From: Agromyces sp. 3263 | Lineage (GTDB): Bacteria > Actinomycetota > Actinomycetes > Actinomycetales > Microbacteriaceae | Assembly: GCF_031456545.1 (NCBI RefSeq) | Contig: NZ_JAVDUV010000001.1 | Location: forward strand, 248,001-312,000 | Length of the DNA: 64,000 nucleotides | Reading direction: 5' to 3' | In this document: one piece after another, positions 55,475 through 64,000 of the stretch | Layout: every line of letters begins with the position of its first letter | Position numbering within the stretch: the first letter of the stretch is position 1 | Program-made: the position numbers and the translations under genes | Notes under the pieces: model-generated | What the model was told of the DNA's origin: nothing | Seen by the model: only the letters and a program-made list of their open reading frames with translations | Databases searched by the model: none

Positions 55475-55480
55475 ATCATA
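55475..55480 (-). promoter_or_regulatory. Candidate -10 element of secA
   Basis: TATGAT on the minus strand, about 95 bases before the secA start; a matching -35 is not clear. The predicted leader is about 90 bases. Confidence 0.35.
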
Positions 55481-55519
55481 GCCATGCTAGCGGCCAGCAG
55501 GCTGGGCGACGGCGGCAAG

Positions 55520-55557
55520 CGGGCCGGGTGCGGGCCGGTGGGCCCGCACCCGGCCCG
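55520..55557. terminator. Terminator after hpf
   Basis: A 17-bp perfect stem (55520-55536 with 55541-55557) and a GGTG loop, 22 bases after the hpf stop (minus strand). Confidence 0.85.
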
Positions 55558-55578
55558 GGTGCGTCGATCGTCGTGGCG

Positions 55579-56283
55579 TCAGACCGTGACGCGCTGCAGC
55601 TCCGGCGCGGATTCGTCGACCGGTGCATCCGCCCCGTCGAGGCCGATGAGACCGTAGTCCCAGCCCTTGCGGCGGTAGACCACGCTGGGCCGTCCCGACT
55701 CGGCGTCGACGAAGAGGTAGAAGTCATGTCCGACGAGCTCCATGAAGTAGAGCGCGTCGTCGACGGTCATCGGCGTGGAGGCGAAGACCTTGCGGCGGAT
55801 GACCACCGGGCAGTAGACCTCGTCCTCCTCCATCGACGATGCCGCCTGACCGTCGTCGATGACCGGGATACTGCCCGTGCGCACCTGTTCGAGCACCTCG
55901 GGCGCGGCGGCCTGCACGCCGACCTCGGCGAACCCGACGTCGGTCGCCTCGCGGAGCGAGGTCGGCCTGCGCTGGCCGCGATGGACCTTGCGGCGGTCCT
56001 TGGCGCGGCGGATGCGCTCGAGCAATCGCCCGAGGGCGACGTCGAACGCGGCGTACTTGTCCGAACCGTCGGCTTCGGCACGCACCACAGGTCCCTTGCC
56101 GACCAGGGTGAGCTCGACGCGATCCGGTCCGGTGTTGCCGTTCTTCTCATTGTGACGGCTCAGCTTCACGTCGAGGGAGATGGCTCGTTCGGCGAGATGG
56201 GTGACCTTCTCCGATTTCTCGGCCGCGTAGGCGCGGAACCGATCGGTGACCCCCAGGTTTCGTCCAACGATGTTCAGTTCCAT
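55579..56283 (-). CDS. hpf: Ribosome hibernation promoting factor, long form
   Basis: 234 residues. An N-terminal S30AE domain (ELNIVGRNLGVTDRFRAYAAEK to ~105) is followed by a linker and the C-terminal dimerisation domain (MTVDDALYFMELVGHDFYLFVDAE). Long HPF alone forms 100S ribosome dimers. GGAGG sits five bases before ATG. It is near secA, as in many actinobacteria, and it follows comF by 23 bases. Confidence 0.94.
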   Translation of the reverse strand: MELNIVGRNLGVTDRFRAYAAEKSEKVTHLAERAISLDVKLSRHNEKNGNTGPDRVELTLVGKGPVVRAEADGSDKYAAFDVALGRLLERIRRAKDRRKVHRGQRRPTSLREATDVGFAEVGVQAAAPEVLEQVRTGSIPVIDDGQAASSMEEDEVYCPVVIRRKVFASTPMTVDDALYFMELVGHDFYLFVDAESGRPSVVYRRKGWDYGLIGLDGADAPVDESAPELQRVTV

Positions 56284-56306
56284 GACGACCTCCATTCACC
56301 GGCGTG

Positions 56307-57074
56307 TCACCCGGATCTGAAGGGTGGATCGACCACGCCTGTCCTGCCACCGTAGTCGTCCGCGCTCCCGATGTCACGGAGAGGTTGCCGAGATTCGGAA
56401 CTGGGCCCGGATCTGCGCAGCGGGGTCTGCGCGAGCACGACCACGGCGTCGATCGCGCCGCCTGCGGCGGTCACGGCGCGGGCGGCTTCGGCGATCGTCG
56501 CGCCCGTCGTGAGCACGTCGTCGACCAGCACGAACCGGCGTTCGTCGAGGCGACGCCGGGCCTCGAGGGCCCCGTGGGCGTTGGCCCGGCGCGCCTCGGC
56601 GCCGAGGCCGGCCTGGTCGCGGCGATCGCGCGCGAGGCGCAGCACGGACGACGGGCGGATGCCGCAGCGAGCGAGCAGCGCGTCGACGGGCGCATACCCG
56701 CGGGCGCGCATGGCGGCCGGGGTCGACGGCACGGCGCACACCTCGAGGGCACCGGCGGGCCGGCCGGCGACGGCCTCGGCGAGGGCAGCGTGCAGCGCCC
56801 GGGCGAGTGGCGCCGCGGCATCCGTTCGGGAGGAGTCCTTGTAGGCGGTGACCACCTGCGCCACCACGCCGCCGTACTCGAGCGCCGCCCACGCCGAGAT
56901 GCCGTCCCGCGTCACGACCTCGGGCCTCGGCCGGAGGGCACCGACGCAGTCTGCGCAGACCGAGCGGTCGGGGGCGCCGCATCCGGCGCACGAAACCGGC
57001 ACGAGGAGGGCGCACGCGTCGAGCAGCGCGTCGCGGGCGAACACCTGCACGCGGCGGAGCGAGTCGGCGGCCAC
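56307..57074 (-). CDS. comF: ComF family phosphoribosyltransferase-like protein
   Basis: 255 residues. An N-terminal zinc-binding pair (CAGCGAPDRSVCADC) precedes a PRT domain with FVLVDDVLTTGATI. ComF-like proteins (GntX) act in DNA uptake after transport and in ssDNA recombination. Two copies of the recurrent 10-mer fall inside this gene (56656, 56815). It lies between hpf and lpqB in the minus-strand direction; the last residues are Ser/Arg-rich. Confidence 0.9.
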   Translation of the reverse strand: MAADSLRRVQVFARDALLDACALLVPVSCAGCGAPDRSVCADCVGALRPRPEVVTRDGISAWAALEYGGVVAQVVTAYKDSSRTDAAAPLARALHAALAEAVAGRPAGALEVCAVPSTPAAMRARGYAPVDALLARCGIRPSSVLRLARDRRDQAGLGAEARRANAHGALEARRRLDERRFVLVDDVLTTGATIAEAARAVTAAGGAIDAVVVLAQTPLRRSGPSSESRQPLRDIGSADDYGGRTGVVDPPFRSG

Positions 57075-57168
57075 GCGGTCAGCATCGACCCCACCGGCGG
57101 CGCGGTGTCACCAGTCGGCACCGCGCACGACGGTCGTCCGTCCCACCGCCCTCGGGAGGACGAGACGA

Positions 57169-58851
57169 TCAGGGCAGCTGCGACGCGACGAAGCTGATGC
57201 CGACCGCGCGCGCCTGCCAGCCGACGCCGACCTGCACGTCGAGGTCACCCGCGGCCGTGAGGACCCGGAGATCGGCGTTGCCGCCGTCGACCTGGATGCC
57301 GGCCTCGGGCCCGCCGCGCTCGCGCGAGATGCCGCCGAGCTCCTGGATCACCAGTCGGGTGGCACCGTCGCTGAGCCCGGTGACCGAGCTGACGGTGCTC
57401 GAGTCGAGCCACGCCACGTCGAGCGGTGTCCCCGTCACGTCGGCCAGGTTCAGCACGAGCTGCCCGAGCCCCTGCTCGGAGGGCAGGCCGTCGTCGCCCC
57501 GTTCGATGGCGGCGACGACGAACCGGGTCCGGCCGCCGTCGGCGAGGATCGCGAGGAGTCGCGTGGAGTCGCGCGACACCTCGATGGACGCGATCGAGGA
57601 GCCGCTCCAGGGCACGGCGACCTGGCCGGTCGTGCCGTCGGGCGCGAACCACATGAGCTGATCGGGGTGATCGGCGGGCACCGACCAGACGATGCCCTGG
57701 CCGTCGATGGCGGGCACGACCAGGTTGGCGCGCAGATCGAGCGGCTTCGTCTCCTCACCGGCGCGGACGAGGAACACCCCTTCCGGCGACCGCACCGCCG
57801 CGGATTCGGCGCCGATCCCCACGGAGGCACCGAGGGGAAGCAGGGCGGCGACGGACTCCGAGATGCCGGGGATGGGGTCGATGGACTCCCCCGACGCCGC
57901 GAGGTAGCCGAACGTCTCCCCGTCGAAGACGACGGTGCGCGGGTCGACGCGCGGCGACTTCGACGGGCGGCGCGCCGGCTCGGGCACGTCGGGGTCGACG
58001 CCGTTCAGCGTGAGGTCGACCCTCGTGATGTTGCGCACGCCGATCAGGCTGGCATCGAGCTGCGCCTGCATGCGCTGCACGGTGCCGAGGTCGTCGAACG
58101 CCGCGCCCGCGAGCGACACGCTCGCCACGCCGCCTTCGACGGGGACGGAGGCCGGCTCGAGCTGCACGCCCTCGGGGAACGCGGAGACGACCCCGGGAGC
58201 AAGCCAGTCCGCCGCTCCGGCCAGCAGTCCCTGCACGATGGTCGTCTGCGCCGAGTCTCGCCCGGCATACCAACGCACGTCGGGCACCAGGTAGCGCCCG
58301 GTCGGATCGAGGAAGTACAGCGTGTAGTCGCGGAAGACCTGCGTGAACTCGCCCTGGTCGATGAGGATGCCCTGCGGCGCGCTCGAGATGCGCCACTCCC
58401 CGTCGACCTGCTCGAACCGGTAGTCGAACGGGATGGGCGTCCGCGACGCCGGCTCCTCGTACTGCCCGTTGTCGCGCAGCAGCGCGGCCGGGGTGGCCTC
58501 GACGCGCATCGCCGTCGGGTCGACCACGCCCACCTCCCGTTCGGCGAGCACGTCGACGGTCGCAGCCGCGCCCGGCTCCCACTCGTCGGCGAACGCGTCG
58601 GTGAGGTACTCCCGCGCGATCTGGTAGTTCTCCCGCGGGCTCTGTGCCGCGTTGAGGAACCCGTCGAGGATCTGCGCCTGGCTCGCTCCCTTGGCGGGCG
58701 GGTCGGCGAGGATGTCGAAGTCGTTCGGGGCTTCGGCGACGACGGGTTCGCCCGGCTGGACGGGACCCGAACTCGGGATGGAGGCGCAGCCGGCCAGCGC
58801 GAGTGCTGCGACGAGTGCGGCGGATGTCGCGGTGAGAATCCTGCTACGCAC
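57169..58851 (-). CDS. lpqB: LpqB family beta-propeller lipoprotein
   Basis: 560 residues. The lipobox ALAGCAS is followed by a GerMN domain (~200-330) and beta-propeller repeats to the end. LpqB interacts with MtrB and modulates MtrAB signalling. The GTG at 58851 overlaps the mtrB end by eight bases, with GGAGG just ahead. Confidence 0.93.
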   Translation of the reverse strand: MRSRILTATSAALVAALALAGCASIPSSGPVQPGEPVVAEAPNDFDILADPPAKGASQAQILDGFLNAAQSPRENYQIAREYLTDAFADEWEPGAAATVDVLAEREVGVVDPTAMRVEATPAALLRDNGQYEEPASRTPIPFDYRFEQVDGEWRISSAPQGILIDQGEFTQVFRDYTLYFLDPTGRYLVPDVRWYAGRDSAQTTIVQGLLAGAADWLAPGVVSAFPEGVQLEPASVPVEGGVASVSLAGAAFDDLGTVQRMQAQLDASLIGVRNITRVDLTLNGVDPDVPEPARRPSKSPRVDPRTVVFDGETFGYLAASGESIDPIPGISESVAALLPLGASVGIGAESAAVRSPEGVFLVRAGEETKPLDLRANLVVPAIDGQGIVWSVPADHPDQLMWFAPDGTTGQVAVPWSGSSIASIEVSRDSTRLLAILADGGRTRFVVAAIERGDDGLPSEQGLGQLVLNLADVTGTPLDVAWLDSSTVSSVTGLSDGATRLVIQELGGISRERGGPEAGIQVDGGNADLRVLTAAGDLDVQVGVGWQARAVGISFVASQLP

Positions 58852-60520
58852 CGTGCACCTCCCTGGACCCCGTCTCGAGCGTCGGCACGGCGCCCACGGC
58901 CCCGGTCGGAGCGGGACCCGCGGCGCCGGCATCGGCAGGTTCGAGCGGCAACGGCGAGACCACCTCGGCACCCGGCACCCGTGGCAGCGTCAGCCGGAAG
59001 ACCGTGCCCGCGCCGGGCTTCGACCACACATCGAGGGTTCCGCCGTGGGCGACCGCGTCCTCCAACGAGATCGCGAGGCCGAGGCCGGTGCCGCCGATCG
59101 TCCGCATGCGGCTGGGATCGGCACGCCAGAACCGGTCGAACACCCGCTCGGCCTCCTCCTGCGTCATGCCCATGCCGTAGTCGCGCACCGAGAGCGCGAT
59201 CGCGGTCTCGTTGCTGTCGACCGCCACCACGATGGGGCGACCCTCGCCGTGCTCGATCGCGTTGCCGAGCAGGTTCCGCACGATCCGTCGGATGCGTCGC
59301 GGGTCGACCTCGGCGTCGAGGTGCCCGCCGGGTGCCTCGAGGCGGAGCTCGGTGCCGTGTTCGAGGGCAAGCTGGTGCATCGACTCGATCGCATCGCCCG
59401 CGAGGTGCACGAGGTTGGTCGGCTCGGTCGCAAGCGTGACGGATCCGGCGTCGTACCGGCTGATCTCGAGGAGGTCGGCGAGCAGCCGCTCGAACCGGTC
59501 GGTCTGGGTGTGCAGGAGCTCCACCGTGCGCGAGGTCGGGCCGGGGAAGTCCTCGCGCTGCCCGTAGAGCACGTCGCCGGCGAGCCGGATGGTCGTCAGC
59601 GGCGTGCGCAGCTCGTGCGACACGTCGGAGACGAACCGCTGCTGCATGACGGAGAGCTCGGCCAGTTCCTTGATGCGCGCCTGCAGGCTGTCGGCCATGC
59701 CGTTGAAGGACGCCGCGAGCGTCGAGAGCTCGTCCTCGCCGCTCTCGGGCATGCGCACGCCGAGGTCGCCGGCGGCGAGCCGTCGGCTGGTGGCGGCGGT
59801 CGCCCGGATGGGCTCGATGACGCCGCGCACGACCACGAGGGTGATCGCGCTGAGGAGGGCGAGCAGGGCGGCGGCGCCCACCATGCCGGTGATCTGCATG
59901 AACGCGAGCGTCTGCTCCGCCTCGGCGAGGTCATACCCGATGTACAGCTCGTAGCGCCCGGCGTCGGACGGCAACTCGAGGTCGCTCCCGACGACGATGC
60001 CGGGATGCGTGCCGCCCTCATCGTCGGGCAGGGCGACCGACTGCCAGTACTGGGTGTCGGGGTGATCCTGCACCTGCGAACGGAGCTCGGGCGTGATCAC
60101 GCCGGAGAGCCCTGGGCTCAGCCGGTCCGACGGGGCGAAGGTCACGGCGTCCTGGCCGGGTGCCCGGAAGAGGCCGAGGTCGTTGCTGCCCGAGACGCTC
60201 GAGACGGTGCTGATGGCGTCGGCCACCAATTTCTGCATGGACGCCCGGTCCGAGGCATCCGACGCGCTCAGCAGGCTCTGGGCCGCGCCGGTCGCGTTGT
60301 TCGATGCCTCCAGCACGGCATCGCGATTCGCCTGGAACAGGTTCGACGCGACGCTGAAGGAGATGTACAGGCCGATCACGAGGATCGCGAGGCCCGACAG
60401 CCCGAGCGTGATGATGACGGTGCGGAACTGCAGCGATCGGCGCCACAGCACCGAGAGGCGGCGCGGCACATCGCGCCACGAGAGGGCGGCGCGTGGGGAC
60501 TGGGCGTCGGCCGCGGCCAT
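58844..60520 (-). CDS. mtrB: Sensor histidine kinase MtrB
   Basis: 558 residues: two membrane helices (about 35-60 and 210-230) bracketing an extracytoplasmic sensor, HAMP (~232-284), HisKA with SHELRTPLTTIRLA (His near 302) and HATPase with the FDRFWRADPSR and GTGLGLAI boxes. It phosphorylates MtrA and couples cell division to envelope metabolism. The start is at the ATG in front of AAADAQSPRAAL; the stop overlaps lpqB. Confidence 0.95.
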   Translation of the reverse strand: MAAADAQSPRAALSWRDVPRRLSVLWRRSLQFRTVIITLGLSGLAILVIGLYISFSVASNLFQANRDAVLEASNNATGAAQSLLSASDASDRASMQKLVADAISTVSSVSGSNDLGLFRAPGQDAVTFAPSDRLSPGLSGVITPELRSQVQDHPDTQYWQSVALPDDEGGTHPGIVVGSDLELPSDAGRYELYIGYDLAEAEQTLAFMQITGMVGAAALLALLSAITLVVVRGVIEPIRATAATSRRLAAGDLGVRMPESGEDELSTLAASFNGMADSLQARIKELAELSVMQQRFVSDVSHELRTPLTTIRLAGDVLYGQREDFPGPTSRTVELLHTQTDRFERLLADLLEISRYDAGSVTLATEPTNLVHLAGDAIESMHQLALEHGTELRLEAPGGHLDAEVDPRRIRRIVRNLLGNAIEHGEGRPIVVAVDSNETAIALSVRDYGMGMTQEEAERVFDRFWRADPSRMRTIGGTGLGLAISLEDAVAHGGTLDVWSKPGAGTVFRLTLPRVPGAEVVSPLPLEPADAGAAGPAPTGAVGAVPTLETGSREVHGA

Positions 60521-60527
60521 GCGGCTC

Positions 60528-61208
60528 CTAGGTGGTCGCGCCGGCGCGGTAGCCGACCCCGCGCACGGTCATGACGATGCGCGGATTGTCGGGGTCGTGC
60601 TCGACCTTCGCGCGCAACCGCTGCACGTGCACGTTCACCAGCCGCGTGTCGGCCTTGTAGTGGTAGCCCCAGACCTGCTCGAGCAGCATCTCGCGCGTGA
60701 ACACCTGCTGGGGCTTCGAGGCGAGCGTGAGCAGCAGGTCGAATTCGAGGGGCGTGAGGTTGATGCGCTGGTCGCCTCGCCGTACCTCGTGGCCCGCGGC
60801 GTCGATCGTGAGGTCGCCCACGCCCAGCGTCTCCACGACCGGGTCGGGCGCCGGACGCAGGCGGGTGCGGATGCGGGCGACGAGCTCCTTCGGGTTGAAG
60901 GGCTTGACCATGTAGTCGTCGGCGCCCGACTCGAGGCCCTTGACGACGTCGGCGGTGTCGGTCTTCGCCGTGAGCATGATGATCGGCGTGCCCGACTCCG
61001 CCCGGATGCGGCCGCACACCTCGATGCCGTCCATGCCGGGGAGCATGAGGTCGAGCAGGACGAGATCGGGCTTCGTCTCCCGGAAGGCGGCGAGCGCACC
61101 GGTGCCGTCGGCGCAGAACACCGGGTCGAAGCCCTCGGTGCGCAGCACGATGCCGATCATCTCCGCGAGGGCCGTGTCGTCGTCGACGACGAGTACGCGT
61201 GGGGTCAT
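60528..61208 (-). CDS. mtrA: Response regulator MtrA (OmpR family)
   Basis: 226 residues. The receiver has D9-D10-D11 and phosphoacceptor D53 (LVLLDLMLPGMD), K103-equivalent in YMVKPF, and the winged helix ends VRGVGYRAG. It is the essential actinobacterial regulator of division and cell-wall genes. It lies seven bases before mtrB. Confidence 0.95.
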   Translation of the reverse strand: MTPRVLVVDDDTALAEMIGIVLRTEGFDPVFCADGTGALAAFRETKPDLVLLDLMLPGMDGIEVCGRIRAESGTPIIMLTAKTDTADVVKGLESGADDYMVKPFNPKELVARIRTRLRPAPDPVVETLGVGDLTIDAAGHEVRRGDQRINLTPLEFDLLLTLASKPQQVFTREMLLEQVWGYHYKADTRLVNVHVQRLRAKVEHDPDNPRIVMTVRGVGYRAGATT

Positions 61209-61257
61209 CCGTCTGTTTCCGTCGGGGTCCGCGGGACGGACCGATGGCAGTGGAACC

Positions 61258-61263
61258 ACTGTA
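61258..61263 (-). promoter_or_regulatory. Candidate -10 element of mtrA
   Basis: TACAGT on the minus strand gives a leader of about 42 bases before the mtrA ATG. No good -35 is visible. Confidence 0.35.
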
Positions 61264-61420
61264 GTCGCTGGAACCCGTGCGTCGTCCGGAAGCGCCCTGC
61301 ACGGCGGCTGAACGCCTGAGGGGGCCTTCGCGCGCTCGAGCCCCCGGGGATCCCCAGGCCCGCCACGGCCTGCACGAAGTGTGCGAGCATGGTGCACACC
61401 CCCGGAAGGAGCGCACGCAG

Positions 61421-62692
61421 GTGTCCGATCACGACTGGCAGGCGCCCGGCGCAGCACCCGTCCACGGGCCTGGTGCGGATGCCCCATCCCCCACGCCGAC
61501 CGGCGTGCCGACGCCTCCCCCGATGCCTCCGTCCGCACCGCCGCAGCCTCCGTCCGCGCCGCTCCAGCAGGGCTACGGACCGCCGCCCGGCTACACGGTC
61601 CCGCCGCCCGGGTACGCGCCGCAGCAGGCAGCCGGATGGGTGCCCCCGCCAAAGCCCGGGCTCCTCCCCCTGCGACCCCTCGGGTTCGGCACCCTGATGT
61701 GGGCGCCGTTCCGCACGCTCCGGCGCAACCCCGCGCCGACGTTCGGCAGCGGACTGATCGTGCAGCTCGTCTCCGCGGCGGCGGCGGCGGCCGTGATCGT
61801 GCCGTTCTTCGGGCTGACCTTCTCGAGGCTCGAGGGCGCGACCGGCGCCGATGCCGACGCCATCCTCTCGGGCGCGGTCGGCGGCTTCCTGCTCCTGTCG
61901 CTCGTGCCCGTGCTCCTCTCGATCGTCGCGAGCGCGTTCCTGCAGGGGGTCATGGTCGTCGACGTGGCAACGGGCACGGTCGGCGACCGCCTCGGGTTCG
62001 GTGCGCTGTGGCGCCGGGCGGCCGCGCGCATCTGGCCGCTGATCGGGTGGACCCTCCTGGTCGCCGTGGCGCTCCTGGTCGCCTTCGGCGTGGTGGCCGG
62101 CGAGGTCGTCCTCGCCGCCGTCTCGACCTCGTCGCCGATCGGGCTCGTGGTCGGCATCGTCGTCGGCCTCCTCCTCGGCCTCGGCCTCCTCGTGGTGGCC
62201 TTCTGGATCGGGGTGAAGCTCGCGATCGTGCCCAGCATCATCGTGCTCGAGCAGGTCGGCATCCGAGCCGCCGTCGCTCGGTCGTGGCGACTCACCGACG
62301 GCGCGTACTGGCGCACGTTCGGCGTGCTGGTGCTCGTGGCCGTCATCCTCAACGTGGCCGCGCAGGTGGTCGTGCAGCCGGTCTCGCTCGTCGGCACGAT
62401 CCTGGCCGTGCTCATCGATCCGTCGGGCACCGGCGCCGCCCTGGCCGTGACGGTGATCACGACGATCGTCACGCTCGTCCTCTCGCTGCTCATCGGGGCC
62501 ATCACGGCGGTGGTGCAGGCGGCACTCGTCGCCGTGATCTACATCGACCTCCGGATGCGGCGCGAGGGCCTCGACCTCGAACTCGAACGCTACGTCGAGC
62601 TTCGCGAGGCGGGGCAGGAGGCCGAAGACCCGTATCGGGTACCGGTCGAGTCGGCGCCGCGTGGAAGCGAACCTCCGGCCGCGTGGTCCTGA
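61421..62692 (+). CDS. Polytopic membrane protein with Pro-rich N-terminus (GDPD-membrane-domain-like)
   Basis: 423 residues from the GTG at 61421 (AAGGAG lies about 11 bases upstream). The first ~80 residues are Pro/Gln/Ala-rich with PPPGY-like repeats and are cytoplasmic; six to eight hydrophobic helices follow. The middle resembles the glycerophosphoryl-diester-phosphodiesterase membrane domain found beside DUF4129 proteins in actinobacteria. It is divergent from mtrA and is the first of three coupled genes. Function unknown. Confidence 0.8.
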   Translation: MSDHDWQAPGAAPVHGPGADAPSPTPTGVPTPPPMPPSAPPQPPSAPLQQGYGPPPGYTVPPPGYAPQQAAGWVPPPKPGLLPLRPLGFGTLMWAPFRTLRRNPAPTFGSGLIVQLVSAAAAAAVIVPFFGLTFSRLEGATGADADAILSGAVGGFLLLSLVPVLLSIVASAFLQGVMVVDVATGTVGDRLGFGALWRRAAARIWPLIGWTLLVAVALLVAFGVVAGEVVLAAVSTSSPIGLVVGIVVGLLLGLGLLVVAFWIGVKLAIVPSIIVLEQVGIRAAVARSWRLTDGAYWRTFGVLVLVAVILNVAAQVVVQPVSLVGTILAVLIDPSGTGAALAVTVITTIVTLVLSLLIGAITAVVQAALVAVIYIDLRMRREGLDLELERYVELREAGQEAEDPYRVPVESAPRGSEPPAAWS

Positions 62693-63342
62693 CCCTCCTG
62701 TTCGAGCCACTCGATCCCGACGCGCCCGAGGCGCGTCGGTGGCTCGAGGACGAGCTCGCGAAACCCGAGTACCGGAGCGCCCAGCCGACACCGTTCGACC
62801 TCGCCATGCAGCAGGTCCGTGACTGGTTCGTGAGCCTCTTCGAAGGAGCCGTCGGCATTCCGGCGCCCCTCCTCGTGCTGCTCCTCGTCATCGCGGTGGT
62901 GCTCGTCGTGCTGATCGGCCTGCTCGTGTTCGGCCTGCCGCGCCTCCGTCGACGGCAGCGGCCGCCCGCGCCGCTCTTCGACGACGACGATCGTCGCGAC
63001 CTGACCGCGTTGCGGGCGGCTGCCGCTGCGGCGGCGGAGTCGGGCGACTGGCCACTCGCCATCGAAGAGCGGTACCGAGCGATCGTGCGCGGTGCCGTCG
63101 ACCGCGACCTCGTGCAGGTGCATCCCGGAACCACTGCGCGGGGCGTGGCCGTCGCAGCGTCGACCCCGTTCCCCGACCACGCGGAGTCGCTGCGGTCCGC
63201 CGCCTCGGAGTTCGACGCAGTCCGCTACCTCGGGCGATCGGGATCCCGGGCACGGTACGAGGAGCTGGTGCAGCTCGACCTCGCGCTCGCGGCCGCCACC
63301 CCGGCGGATGCCGGCCGTGCGGCAATGGCGGCTCCTCGATGA
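62683..63342 (+). CDS. DUF4129 domain-containing protein
   Basis: 219 residues. A membrane helix near residues 65-90 is followed by the DUF4129 segment (RDLTALRAAAAAAAESGDWPLAIEERYRAIVRGAVDR; EFDAVRYLGR). GTG at 62683 overlaps the upstream gene. Such proteins regularly occur in operons with DUF4350, MoxR ATPase and DUF58 genes, which presumably follow outside the window. Confidence 0.88.
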   Translation: MVLTLLFEPLDPDAPEARRWLEDELAKPEYRSAQPTPFDLAMQQVRDWFVSLFEGAVGIPAPLLVLLLVIAVVLVVLIGLLVFGLPRLRRRQRPPAPLFDDDDRRDLTALRAAAAAAAESGDWPLAIEERYRAIVRGAVDRDLVQVHPGTTARGVAVAASTPFPDHAESLRSAASEFDAVRYLGRSGSRARYEELVQLDLALAAATPADAGRAAMAAPR

Positions 63343-64000
63343 GCGTCGCACCTCCCACGACCACGCCGACGGGTGCGGTCACCCCGACCATCCGCGAGGC
63401 GCTGCGCCGGCGGCGCGCGTGGATCGTCATCGGTGCGGTGCTCGTGGTGGGTGCGGTCGTCATGCTCGTCGCCCAGGGCGGCTTCCGCGCACCGGAGCCC
63501 ACGTTGGGCGCCGGCAACGCCGCGCCGGCCGGCTCCAGGGCTCTGGTCGAGGTGCTCCGGCAGCACGGCGTCACCGTGACCGAGCCGCACTCGCTCGATG
63601 ATGCGGTCGACGCCGCGCGCAGCGGCGCGACCGTGCTCCTCTACGACGAGTTCGACGTGCTCGACGGGGATCGACTCGACGACCTCGCCACGACGGCGGA
63701 TCGCCTGGTCGTGGCGGAGCCCTCCTTCCGATCCCTCGAGGCGCTCGCGCCAGGCGTCCGGCTCGCCGGGGCCGCGAGCGGGACGATCGACGACGTGGCC
63801 TGCGACCTGCGTGCCGCCGGACAGGCCCGCGAGCTCTCCGATGGGCAGCGGCTGCTCACCATCGACGCCGACGCGACCTCTGCCGGGTGGACGGGCTGCT
63901 TCCGCGACGCGGAGCACGGCTTCGCGTTGGCGACGGGGCCGGGCCCATCGGGGGGCGAGATCGCCCTGGTGGGCGCCACGACGGTGTTCACGAACGAGCA
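63339..64000 (+). CDS. DUF4350 domain-containing protein, N-terminal part (cut by right edge)
   Basis: About 220 residues visible. One membrane helix (residues ~28-46) is followed by the DUF4350 start (GSRALVEVLRQHGVTVTEPHSL...), in which the product may bind a ligand in a GATase-like fold. ATG overlaps the DUF4129 stop (ATGA). Confidence 0.88.
   Translation, partial: MSVAPPTTTPTGAVTPTIREALRRRRAWIVIGAVLVVGAVVMLVAQGGFRAPEPTLGAGNAAPAGSRALVEVLRQHGVTVTEPHSLDDAVDAARSGATVLLYDEFDVLDGDRLDDLATTADRLVVAEPSFRSLEALAPGVRLAGAASGTIDDVACDLRAAGQARELSDGQRLLTIDADATSAGWTGCFRDAEHGFALATGPGPSGGEIALVGATTVFTNE

Noticed and set aside
61379..61399. GTGTGC/GCACAC inverted repeat as an MtrA box
   Set aside because: Does not fit the GTCACA-type MtrA site and the arms are short.

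Overview
The window is very GC-rich (about 72% by eye) and has the gene order of an actinomycete in the Micrococcales, most likely Microbacteriaceae (Agromyces-like). Supporting evidence: a fused 2-oxoglutarate decarboxylase/dehydrogenase (Kgd), GuaB1, MtrA-MtrB-LpqB, a WhiB1 regulator, SigR/RsrA, PdtaS and a DUF4129/DUF4350 block. About 60 protein genes are packed with few gaps. Many are joined by ATGA or GTGA overlaps, and no gene-free stretch exceeds about 210 bases. I saw no tRNA, rRNA, insertion sequence, prophage or CRISPR array.

Layout. 1-5.4 kb: TPM-domain protein (cut by the left edge), PspA, a J-domain membrane protein, an arginase-family enzyme with an altered metal site, and a flavoprotein disulfide reductase coupled to a small HExxH protein. 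5.5-10.5 kb: a siderophore-iron uptake locus (binding protein, ATPase, two permeases, siderophore-interacting reductase) with two DtxR/IdeR-type operators. 10.5-16.2 kb: amidase, GNAT, and a coupled minus-strand chain (SDR, K+ channel, phosphoribosyltransferase, S51 peptidase-like, uracil-DNA glycosylase). 16.3-20.3 kb: acyltransferase, then metY and metX. 20.4-23.5 kb: a three-gene signalling unit (histidine kinase, membrane protein with a kinase-like tail, LuxR response regulator). 23.5-32 kb: MFS exporter, thiamine-binding protein, GT87-like enzyme, polar amino-acid ABC transporter, NAD(P)HX dehydratase, HAD, Old Yellow Enzyme and a VOC protein. 32-42.5 kb: two CNNM/CBS membrane proteins, guaB1, kgd and an MMPL transporter. 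42.5-55.4 kb: rsrA-sigR, aroA, rsgA, bcp, whiB1, pdtaS, a CpaB/CpaE-like pair with a small HTH protein, an Rv3235-family protein and secA. This order resembles the Rv3219-Rv3240 region of Mycobacterium tuberculosis. 55.5-64 kb: hpf, comF, lpqB, mtrB, mtrA and, divergently, a membrane protein, a DUF4129 protein and a DUF4350 protein (cut by the right edge).

Two genome-style features stand out. First, the 10-mer GCGGCATCCG (or its complement) occurs about 31 times by my reading. It is found in coding sequence in all three phases and as inverted pairs that build terminator hairpins, as DNA-uptake sequences do in Neisseria and Haemophilus. Second, at least a dozen genes have a TANNNT -10 element only 5-9 bases before the start codon, the signature of leaderless or near-leaderless transcription. 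These elements also helped choose starts.
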